6,633 nucleotides of DNA, taken from NCBI GenBank assembly GCA_002685115.1, contig NYWQ01000108.1, positions 1 through 6,633 of the forward strand, written 5' to 3'. Each line of letters starts with the position of its first letter. Positions within the stretch are counted from its first letter, which is position 1. This DNA is from Flavobacteriales bacterium (GTDB taxonomy: Bacteria; Bacteroidota; Bacteroidia; Flavobacteriales; UBA7430). The position numbers and the translations under genes are program-made. Positions 1 to 6,223 of this stretch are shown here, piece after piece. The notes below the pieces were generated by a model. That model made no database searches. It saw only the letters and a program-made list of their open reading frames with translations, and was not told where the DNA came from.

Positions 1-127
1 AAGCTTCTTTATGCCCAGCTTGAACACATTGTCCCCATGTTTCATACACAGTAGGCATTATATGAGGTTCAGAACATTCTTGTTGTACAATAGAACATAT
101 AACCATAGTTAATTGGTATAATCCCAT
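1..127 (-). CDS. Small Cys-containing phage protein, 3' end cut by window edge
   Basis: This open frame starts with ATG at 127-125, overlapping the TAA stop of the upstream 68-aa gene (TAATG junction). An AAGG Shine-Dalgarno-like site at 135-138 sits 7 bases upstream. The frame stays open for 42 codons to the left edge, so the C-terminus is not seen. The N-terminus is moderately hydrophobic (MGLYQLTMVICSIV). Cysteines fall at residues 11, 18 and 34, with a Pro/His-containing stretch between them and ETWGQC near the end of the visible part. From memory, marine phage genomes carry many small proteins of this layout, with a short hydrophobic start, a first Cys pair, prolines, then a Cys followed by a short G-containing helix; their function is unknown. 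A second Met at residue 8 is a possible start but has no ribosome site. I am fairly sure it is a gene because of the stop/start overlap, but cannot assign a role. Confidence 0.62.
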   Translation of the reverse strand, partial: MGLYQLTMVICSIVQQECSEPHIMPTVYETWGQCVQAGHKEA

Positions 128-333
128 TATAAAACCTTATTTAGTAATACAAATAATTCGCCTAAAATAACTAAACCTACAGCAGAAAGGATATAGAGTA
201 TACGATCTATATCTTTTTTGATGTGTGCCAGGTGATTGTTTTCTATAGTATCTATCTTTGAAGCTAGTACTCGAATATCACCTTTGACATCTGCTATTTC
301 TAGCTTCTGTCTATCTTCTTTATATTGTTCCAT
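127..333 (-). CDS. XhlA/holin-like small coiled-coil membrane protein
   Basis: This 68-aa protein has two parts. Residues 1-44 are charged and helical, with hydrophobic positions spaced as in a short coiled coil (L11, I20, L23, I27, I30) and an ENNHLAHIKKDI stretch at 31-42. Residues 45-66 form one hydrophobic segment (ILYILSAVGLVILGELFVLL), a convincing membrane anchor. This layout matches the haemolysin XhlA-type family of phages and prophages, which acts at the cytoplasmic membrane with a holin or as a holin-like accessory in lysis. The NHLAHI-type stretch is one I recall from small phage proteins of this class. The start codon follows directly after the TAA of the 1079-aa gene (TAAATG). 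There is no clear Shine-Dalgarno site, so translation is probably coupled to the gene before it. Its place just after the virion genes fits a lysis role, but a structural membrane adaptor cannot be excluded. Confidence 0.75.
   Translation of the reverse strand: MEQYKEDRQKLEIADVKGDIRVLASKIDTIENNHLAHIKKDIDRILYILSAVGLVILGELFVLLNKVL
135..138 (-). promoter_or_regulatory. Shine-Dalgarno-like AAGG for the small Cys protein
   Basis: On the minus strand AAGG is followed by 7 bases and then the ATG at 127. It lies inside the last codons of the 68-aa gene. It is short but well placed, and it supports the start at 127 over the internal Met at codon 8. Confidence 0.45.
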
Positions 334-3300
334 TTAAAACAATGTCTTGTATGGATCTCTCACAAGCCCTCCCAGTTTATATTTAGTATATCTTGGCCCT
401 TTATATCTAGGATGACCTGATTGTCCTAATACGAAATCTAATGCTACATCAGCAGCTACGTCTGCTGGTACACCACCTTGCTCTAATTGTTCTTTAGTAG
501 ATCTTACTGCACTTTGTAACCAAATAGGTAAGAATCTTGATCCTGCTTGTCCACCTATTTTCATAGCTTTTTCAATAGCATTGTCATCATTCTTAGTAAT
601 ACTAGGTGAATAGCCAGTAGTCAAATATTGTTTATTAGTAATAACTTCTGTTACAGTTCTAGGTAAAGAACCAATCTTTTTAAGAGCTGTTTTCTGTGGA
701 TCTGTAATCCAATGAAATGGCTCCATTAATTGTTTAGAAAATGTAAGTACATCTCCATTACCTAGATCTATTCTAGTAGGATCTTTGTTTTCTAATATAG
801 ACTTACCTGAAAATAATTCGTTAAGAACACTACCAAATATTGCATATATAACAGCAGCTCTAGCAAAGTAATAACCATACATACGTCTTGCATCTGTAGA
901 AGATTCAAACGCAGGTAATGATTTACCTATAATTCTTAAATTAGATATAGTCCAATCAGGTGCAAACATAAGTAGTTGCATATAACCTCTAGATCCTGGT
1001 TGGAATGTAGTTTGTGCTAAACTTTTAAATATTGGTGTTTGTATTCTTCTAGTCATAGCAAACCAGTCTTGACCACCAAATGCATCATTAGTAAATTGTG
1101 CTGCTAGTCTAGCTTTACGATAAATCTGTGCTTGTGTTTTATCAGTAGGATCTAATGTTTTATTTAATTGTGTTAAAAATGTGTAAAGTTTAGAATGTGT
1201 AAATATTCTATCCCATGTAATCCTATCAAAAAATTGAAATACTTTTTCTACATTTTCACCTTGTTTAATACCAAACTGATGTTTTAATAGTCTATCAAAC
1301 TTACGCATTTGTGCGTAGAATCTATCAAACCCAGCATCTTCAGGAGTTGATATAACTAATCTATTAGCTTGTGCAAACCTAACTACATCATTAAAACCTG
1401 AGTCTTTAATAGCTTGGTTAGCATGAGGAAACTCTTTAAGATATTTACCAGGATTATCAATCATTTGCATAATCTCTGTTTTATCTTTTTTGAAAGCTTG
1501 TTTAATAAACTTGCCAGTTACTTTCATAGGTACACCAGCAAATACCATACTTTCAGCTAAAGCTCCTGCGTGAAAGAATGAGAATCCTACAGCTAATCTT
1601 TTCATCATAAGATTTGTTGTAAAGATAGCAGACATTAATTCACCTTCTGATGTTGCATCAAAAACCATACGTAATGATTTTTCTGTACCACGTGCTACAT
1701 AAGTAGCATCTCTTTGACCTAAGAAAGGGTGATTAAATTTTGTATAATGTGTTCCTAAATATTTACCATAGGTTCCTACTTGTCTAGGATTGTTAATCAT
1801 TAAAGGAAGTTTAGCTGTGAATCCTTGACCAACAGGTATAACAAGAGGACTATATTTAGCATTAGTTAAATACTTAACCATTTCTCTTGTAACTAAAGCT
1901 CTGTTAACTGAGTTAGTATATATTCTTAATAATTCAGCTGGATCATCCATGCCTTTTTTAAGATTATATCCTGACTTATAACCTTCGTTAATATCAGCAA
2001 ATTTTCTTTGTTTACTAAACTGTGTTATTGGAGTAGTTCCATAAACTTTTTCATCAAATTTTTGTGCAAAGATTAAAGGTTCTTTATCAAATTGATTCCA
2101 TAATAAAGGTAAATAATTAGCTCTATATGATTTAATGAGTGTTGGATCTAACTTATCTAGTTCAGTATATAAACCATCTAATGTTTTTTTAATATAGAAA
2201 GCACCTTGTGCTTCTCTTTTATTTAAATCTTTTAATGTAAGTTGTTTACCATTAAGATCAAACTCTAAGTTTTTATTAACTTTAGTTCCTTGTATGTAAT
2301 GAAATACTTTAGATCTTGATGTTTGATCAGGTAAAAATTCTTTAATTCTATTAACTACAGGTATAGCTGAGCTTGTTAATTTGTTATTATAAACATGAGC
2401 TGCATCTAATGCATTCTCTATTGTATTAATACCTTTGCTTTCAAACTCTGAAGGTAAGGTTCTCATTAATTTATAAAGACCTTTACCTGCTAAATATATA
2501 CCTACACCAGCACCAAAACCTATAGCTGATTCTTGTAGTTTATCTTTAGGTTCTGTAAGGAATTGTGCAGTTGCTCCTATAGCTCCAAAACTTGCTGCTT
2601 TAAATGCAGTTGCTTTTGCCATATCTAAACCTTTTTCTATAGGTTCATGTAAGGCAGCATTCATAGTATTAGCTAATCTTGCAAATTCTTCTTCTGATAC
2701 ATTAGTATATTGTTTTCTTAATTCTTTAATAAGAGCATTAGTTGCTACTCTACTATCTCCATCAGGAGTAAGTTCTAATAGTTTGTCAGCTTTAATATTT
2801 TTTGTAGCTCTAATAAAAGCTTGTCTAACTTGTGGTTCAGCAATACCTAGATCTCTAGCAGCTAATGCTGGTATGCCACCAAATATAGTACTCATTACGA
2901 GTCCAGCTGTTGCACCTATAGTAGTCTCTGTAGTAGTTCTACCTAAAGAGATCTCTCCTTTTTCACCTAATTGTAATCCAGTAGAAAAAGCTAATGGTGT
3001 AAATAAAGCAGCAGCTGCTCCGTACTTAATATCTTTACGATATTTTTGTTTAAACTTGTCATCTACATATCTAAATCTTTTAGAGTATTTAGCACGTGTA
3101 GCATTGACTACTCCCCTGCCTAGTCTTGTAAAAAATAAACTTGGTACAGCTAATAAATAAGGGTCTGCTACTATCATGTTAACTAACTCAGCACCCATAA
3201 TACCAGGATGTTTTTTTGCTAGTTTAACTACTTCTCCAAATTCAAATTTTTGTTCACCTTCTTCTAAAAGGTAACCAAATTTATTATATATTCTTTCAGC

Positions 3301-3573
3301 TTCTTTATACTGTCCAGTATTTCTTAATTCAGGAAATCTTTGTAAAAATCGTTTAGCATCTAATGCTTGTTTCTTTTTAGTATTACCAGTTATCCATTGA
3401 TACAATGATGCAGGTAATGATTCCTCAAATAGAAGCTCCATTGGGTTTCTAAGTGTTTGAAAAAAACCAGGAGGCTTTTGTATTTCGTTTTGTAAAGGAT
3501 CTCTCAAGGGATCTTGGACATCCTTTATAGGATCCTTTAGATTAGGGTCGTTAAATCTAAAGTCATTTGCCAT
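334..3573 (-). CDS. Giant internal virion / DNA-ejection-like protein (1079 aa)
   Basis: This is the largest protein in the window. The N-terminus (residues 8-27) has four Asp-Pro pairs in a short degenerate repeat. Residues 40-125 are charged and helical. Gly/Ala-rich hydrophobic stretches follow at about 128-157, 184-240, 321-372, 648-685 and 900-922; several have small-residue spacing typical of helix packing in membranes. Residues 380-640 look soluble and mixed. Residues 832-880 carry AFGGQDW then LLMFAPDWTISNLR, a pattern that resembles the C-terminal region of large 'polyvalent' phage proteins (LPD38-like, from memory). I see no lytic-transglycosylase, peptidase or nuclease signature. 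Being the last and largest gene of the block recalls T7 gp16, an ejected internal-core protein that helps form the channel across the cell envelope; this is analogy by position and layout, not seen homology. A tape-measure-like role is the main alternative. ATG follows the upstream TAA directly, with a weak GGGA at 3580-3583. Confidence 0.72.
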   Translation of the reverse strand: MANDFRFNDPNLKDPIKDVQDPLRDPLQNEIQKPPGFFQTLRNPMELLFEESLPASLYQWITGNTKKKQALDAKRFLQRFPELRNTGQYKEAERIYNKFGYLLEEGEQKFEFGEVVKLAKKHPGIMGAELVNMIVADPYLLAVPSLFFTRLGRGVVNATRAKYSKRFRYVDDKFKQKYRKDIKYGAAAALFTPLAFSTGLQLGEKGEISLGRTTTETTIGATAGLVMSTIFGGIPALAARDLGIAEPQVRQAFIRATKNIKADKLLELTPDGDSRVATNALIKELRKQYTNVSEEEFARLANTMNAALHEPIEKGLDMAKATAFKAASFGAIGATAQFLTEPKDKLQESAIGFGAGVGIYLAGKGLYKLMRTLPSEFESKGINTIENALDAAHVYNNKLTSSAIPVVNRIKEFLPDQTSRSKVFHYIQGTKVNKNLEFDLNGKQLTLKDLNKREAQGAFYIKKTLDGLYTELDKLDPTLIKSYRANYLPLLWNQFDKEPLIFAQKFDEKVYGTTPITQFSKQRKFADINEGYKSGYNLKKGMDDPAELLRIYTNSVNRALVTREMVKYLTNAKYSPLVIPVGQGFTAKLPLMINNPRQVGTYGKYLGTHYTKFNHPFLGQRDATYVARGTEKSLRMVFDATSEGELMSAIFTTNLMMKRLAVGFSFFHAGALAESMVFAGVPMKVTGKFIKQAFKKDKTEIMQMIDNPGKYLKEFPHANQAIKDSGFNDVVRFAQANRLVISTPEDAGFDRFYAQMRKFDRLLKHQFGIKQGENVEKVFQFFDRITWDRIFTHSKLYTFLTQLNKTLDPTDKTQAQIYRKARLAAQFTNDAFGGQDWFAMTRRIQTPIFKSLAQTTFQPGSRGYMQLLMFAPDWTISNLRIIGKSLPAFESSTDARRMYGYYFARAAVIYAIFGSVLNELFSGKSILENKDPTRIDLGNGDVLTFSKQLMEPFHWITDPQKTALKKIGSLPRTVTEVITNKQYLTTGYSPSITKNDDNAIEKAMKIGGQAGSRFLPIWLQSAVRSTKEQLEQGGVPADVAADVALDFVLGQSGHPRYKGPRYTKYKLGGLVRDPYKTLF

Positions 3574-4119
3574 TTAGAATCCCATATCTTCTTTAAGTTT
3601 CTTTAAAAATTGTACTTCTCTAGTTTCTAATGAATAAGGTGTTTTGCTAGGAGCTTTACTAGACTTTTTAAATATACTAGCTTTAGCTCTACCAGTATAT
3701 CTTTCTGTAATTTTAGTAAATGCAGCTTTAGATGTGACGTTAGCTTTATTATAAGATTTAATAGCACCTTTAGTTTTAGCTTTAAAAATACTTGCTTTAG
3801 GTACTTTAGTTCCTTTTGCTTTTAAACCTTTAATACCACCAGCAGTTTTAATTCTACTAGATTTTAATTCTTTATTAAGAGTTCTAAAAAACATTTTGTT
3901 TTCTGCTTTTAGTGCGTAATCTTTAACTGCAACATCTCTAACAGATTTAGTTTGCATACCTTGTTTAGTTAAAAAATCAGCACCTTCACCAAACTTTCTT
4001 CTTGCAGCTTTATCTGCTAAAGATTGTTTATCCATACTAGAAAATCTAGTTGGTGATTTTTGTGCAGGAAGTTTTTGTATCTTTTTAATCTTAGCAAATT
4101 TAGACCATACTAATTTCAT
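3574..4119 (-). CDS. Highly basic 181-aa phage protein, probable internal virion protein
   Basis: I do not recognise the family. By hand count the 181 residues include about 38 Lys and 9 Arg against about 13 Asp/Glu, giving a net charge near +34. Basic residues are spread along the whole length. KASIFK occurs twice (residues 108-113 and 146-151), each time followed by a Lys/Ser/Ala-rich stretch, so the middle may be an old internal duplication. There is no signal peptide, membrane segment or Cys. The charge suggests contact with DNA or with the acidic 332-aa neighbour, which is inference. The start at 4119 has a strong AGGAG 5 bases upstream. The gene ends where the giant protein begins (TAAATG), so the two are probably made together. 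Low-complexity Lys-rich composition could hide homology to other phage internal proteins. Confidence 0.72.
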   Translation of the reverse strand: MKLVWSKFAKIKKIQKLPAQKSPTRFSSMDKQSLADKAARRKFGEGADFLTKQGMQTKSVRDVAVKDYALKAENKMFFRTLNKELKSSRIKTAGGIKGLKAKGTKVPKASIFKAKTKGAIKSYNKANVTSKAAFTKITERYTGRAKASIFKKSSKAPSKTPYSLETREVQFLKKLKEDMGF

Positions 4120-4124
4120 ATTAT

Positions 4125-4129
4125 CTCCT
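4125..4129 (-). promoter_or_regulatory. AGGAG ribosome site overlapping the upstream stop codon
   Basis: On the minus strand the sequence is TAGGAG, five bases, then ATG at 4119. The TAG stop of the 363-aa gene (4130-4128) supplies the first bases of the Shine-Dalgarno site, so termination and re-initiation share the same few bases. This fixes the start of the basic 181-aa protein. Confidence 0.7.
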
Positions 4130-5219
4130 AGAAGTAATCAGGGAATCTGTTTTTAAGAATCTTAACAGCTCTAGCCCTTGATACATTTTTTAATTGTGGA
4201 TTAGACTCTAAAAGCATATTAACTACTTTAGTGTCATCGTTATCTATAACATTACCATCTACTTGTGGTATAAACATTTCAGGCCCTTCTTCTCCTACAA
4301 TGTATTCTTTACCTTCTTTAGCTGGGCCACCTTTAGCAAGACCAGGTTTATTACTTTGTATACCTCTGCCAAAAAAGAATGACATTAAACCTTTTTCAGA
4401 TATATCTAATTTACCTGAAGATTTTAATGATCTTGTAGCTTTTTCAATATCTTCTCTTTCTATTCTTGCTTTTTGACCACCTCTTGATCCAGCTCTTTTT
4501 TTAGCAATTTTTTCTGCTTCTTTAAAAATGTCATCTAAAGCTCGTCTATTAAGTGCTGTTGTATTTTTACCTGAAAAAAAGTTTTTAAATTTTTGACCAA
4601 CACTACCTTCAAATATATCACTTTCAGCTAATACAGATCTAACTTCATCTCTTTGTTCATTAGTTATTGGCCCTGTTAATTCAGATCTTTTCTTAATTCT
4701 TTCAGCATATTCACCTGATATAGCACCAGCTTTTAAAGCATTATCAAATAATGATTGAGACATAGGTTGTCCAGTAGCAGAAGATTTCATTAAACCTAAT
4801 CCTAATGTAAATGCAGGGTTAGACATTAATCCTTCAAAGCCACCTTTGTCTTTCCATTGTGATCTAATACTTGCTAAATCCATACCAAAAAATCTTTTAG
4901 ATTGTTCGTTACTTAATCCTAAACCTGTAACAGCATCAGGTGCATTCATTCTAGATTTATTAGTGCCTTGCATAGTAGCATTAGATCCATCAGCAGCTAT
5001 TTTTTTTCCTGTTCTAGGATCTATCTTATAAGGAACAGATTGAAATTCTTTTAATCCTGAATTAGGGTTTCTATTTTCTTGACCAAAGTAAGGAGAAGTG
5101 AATGTTTGATTAGGATCATAGTTTACGTCCATAGCAGTTTCACCTGCTATATCTCCTGCTGTTCCTTCTGAGGGAAATATACCTGTAGCTCTACGTCTTA
5201 AATCGTCTATAAATGACAT
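4128..5219 (-). CDS. Virion protein with tape-measure-like VGEEGPE C-terminal motif (363 aa)
   Basis: Residues 1-90 are polar, rich in Gly, Asn and Asp, and look flexible. Residues 126-170 contain a Gly/Leu/Met segment (NPAFTLGLGLMKSSATGQ) that may be membrane-active or packed. Residues 185-275 are charged and helical, with a Lys/Arg-rich stretch at 238-256. The key feature lies near the end: LAKGGPA at 294-300, then YIVGEEGPEMFIPQVDGNVI at 306-325. This is the (V)GExGPExFxP...G.I box widely found at the C-terminus of phage tail tape-measure proteins and some other virion proteins. The final 40 residues (NMLLESNPQL...RFPDYF) look like a short helical tail. At 363 aa it is far too short for an ordinary tape-measure protein. 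A virion protein is likely and an internal or tail-tip location is a guess. ATG overlaps the upstream TAA (TAATG), and AGGAG lies 9 bases upstream. Confidence 0.75.
   Translation of the reverse strand: MSFIDDLRRRATGIFPSEGTAGDIAGETAMDVNYDPNQTFTSPYFGQENRNPNSGLKEFQSVPYKIDPRTGKKIAADGSNATMQGTNKSRMNAPDAVTGLGLSNEQSKRFFGMDLASIRSQWKDKGGFEGLMSNPAFTLGLGLMKSSATGQPMSQSLFDNALKAGAISGEYAERIKKRSELTGPITNEQRDEVRSVLAESDIFEGSVGQKFKNFFSGKNTTALNRRALDDIFKEAEKIAKKRAGSRGGQKARIEREDIEKATRSLKSSGKLDISEKGLMSFFFGRGIQSNKPGLAKGGPAKEGKEYIVGEEGPEMFIPQVDGNVIDNDDTKVVNMLLESNPQLKNVSRARAVKILKNRFPDYF
4245..4343 (-). other. GGxA plus VGExGPExFxP box at the C-terminus of the 363-aa protein
   Basis: The coding segment for residues 293-325 holds a Gly-Leu-Ala-Lys-Gly-Gly lead-in followed by VGEEGPEMFIP and a G-N-V-I ending. 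In tape-measure proteins this motif typically reads GGxx..GxxYxVGExGPExFxPxxxGxIxPN. Here the usual final PN is replaced by DN. It is the best family clue in this gene; its biochemical role is not something I can state. Confidence 0.7.
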
Positions 5220-6217
5220 TATAATACTCTCCTATCTAGTTTATTTAGTTTTAAAAAATCGTAATATGGACTATCACTAACTGCTAATAATCCTTGTTGT
5301 GTTCTTGATGTATATAATGTGTTTCTAACATTATCATATAAATCTTGAAAATTAGCTTTTGATCCTATGTAACTATTAATCCATCCTGATGGATCAGGTA
5401 ATCCTGTACCAGCAGTATTAACTGTTCTTATTGAATCAGGAATAGCTGCACTATTAGAATCAATTGTTGGAGGTGGATTGTTATTATCTCCTCCTGTTAA
5501 ATTCATATCTTTAGCATCTTCTGTTCTAAATCCTGCATCAAATGCTTGTTGGTCAATAGCTTGTTGAGTTTCTAAATCTTCAGAAGAATAATCATCTGTA
5601 AGTCCTCTAGACTCTGCCCAATCTCCAACAGTTGATTTGTAATCACCTTCTCCTATACCATCTTCTCCTGTAGCAAGAGTTGGTTTAGTTTCTCTTTCAG
5701 CATTTCTTTTAGCTTTGTATCCTGAATAAAGTAAACCAATACCTGTAGTAAAAGGATCAGTATAAAGTCCGTAAGCTGTTTTTCCTTTGTTAAATAAATT
5801 TTGTTTTCTTAATTCATCTCTTGCATAATCAAGAGTACTTGGTTGATTTACAGGTGTTACATTAAATTCTTTACCAGTAGTATATTGTGCATCTATATCA
5901 TCATTATCTGAAGGTGTTGTTTTATTTGTTGTTGGTTCTCCATAATAACCACTACCTACATCAAATCTTGAATGACTATAGTTATCTCCTGAGTCTCCAT
6001 TATCACTACTACTATTACTACTTCCTCCTCGACCATCTTCACCTGAACCATAATCATCTGATCCATAAAAACTTGGAACACCACTATTATTTATATCTAT
6101 ACCAGCTCCACCTTTACTTGATAAAAGACCAGCTTCTTTAGGATTTATATATGCAAGAAACTCACCTTTAGGTGCTTCATCATTTAATAGACCAGCAGCT
6201 TTTTTTAATTTATTCAT
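5219..6217 (-). CDS. Acidic low-complexity phage virion-associated protein (332 aa)
   Basis: The N-terminal 50 residues read as a short conserved-looking module (EAPKGEFLAYINPKEAGLL, then SGVPSF) that I recall from marine podovirus-like phages, usually next to internal or tail proteins; its function is unknown. Residues 51-110 are a disordered Ser/Gly/Asp/Asn-rich region. Residues 125-175 are more structured, with LDYARDELRKQNLFNKGK followed by a Gly/Tyr/Leu stretch (TTGIGLLYSGYKAKR) that could be a weak membrane-contacting helix. Residues 180-262 are again acidic and polar, ending in GGDNNNPPP. The last 55 residues (WINSYIGSKANFQDLYDNVR...YYDFLKLNKLDRRVL) look folded. Overall it is acidic, in contrast to the strongly basic 181-aa protein two genes downstream. 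The ATG at 6217 lies 6 bases after the previous stop. There is no good Shine-Dalgarno site, so coupling or a weak site is likely. Exact role unknown. Confidence 0.72.
   Translation of the reverse strand: MNKLKKAAGLLNDEAPKGEFLAYINPKEAGLLSSKGGAGIDINNSGVPSFYGSDDYGSGEDGRGGSSNSSSDNGDSGDNYSHSRFDVGSGYYGEPTTNKTTPSDNDDIDAQYTTGKEFNVTPVNQPSTLDYARDELRKQNLFNKGKTAYGLYTDPFTTGIGLLYSGYKAKRNAERETKPTLATGEDGIGEGDYKSTVGDWAESRGLTDDYSSEDLETQQAIDQQAFDAGFRTEDAKDMNLTGGDNNNPPPTIDSNSAAIPDSIRTVNTAGTGLPDPSGWINSYIGSKANFQDLYDNVRNTLYTSRTQQGLLAVSDSPYYDFLKLNKLDRRVL
5229..5233 (-). promoter_or_regulatory. AGGAG Shine-Dalgarno site of the 363-aa gene
   Basis: AGGAG lies nine bases before the ATG at 5219, inside the last codons of the 332-aa gene (it spans the codons for Arg330-Val331). 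It supports the start at 5219, and the stop of the upstream gene overlaps that ATG. Confidence 0.65.
5888..6067 (-). other. Low-complexity coding tract (Ser/Gly/Asp/Asn linker)
   Basis: Residues 51-110 of the 332-aa protein are almost all Ser, Gly, Asp, Asn, Tyr and Thr, with runs such as GRGGSSNSSSDNGDSGDN. At the DNA level the segment is built from repeating trinucleotide-like pieces (ACT/ATT/ATC/TCC on the plus strand). It probably encodes a flexible linker and may vary in length between relatives. Confidence 0.6.
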
Positions 6218-6223
6218 AAACTA

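Noticed and set aside
1..6. AAGCTT (HindIII) exactly at the left edge
   Set aside because: It could hint at a cloning boundary, but it lies within the open frame of the small Cys protein and a window edge can fall there by chance.
2783..3160. Plus-strand open frame of 125 codons
   Set aside because: It lies wholly inside the 1079-aa gene on the opposite strand, has no ribosome site, and its hydrophobic composition is what the complement of this Ala/Gly/Thr-rich coding gives.
3392..3435. Possible lytic-transglycosylase motif (ESLPASLYQW) near the N-terminus of the giant protein
   Set aside because: Only the ES pair resembles the catalytic motif. The GLMQ-type and later motifs of that fold are missing, so I do not call an enzyme.
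4231..4476. Plus-strand frame of 81 codons
   Set aside because: It is antisense to the tape-measure-like motif region of the 363-aa gene, with no start signals and a low-complexity Ser/Leu/Pro product.
4846..5031. Plus-strand frame of 61 codons
   Set aside because: It is antisense to the 363-aa gene, without a ribosome site or a recognisable product.
5887..6141. Plus-strand frame rich in His, Tyr and Leu (84 codons)
   Set aside because: It is the complement of the Ser/Asp/Asn low-complexity tract; the His/Tyr/Leu runs are a composition artefact, not a metal-binding protein.
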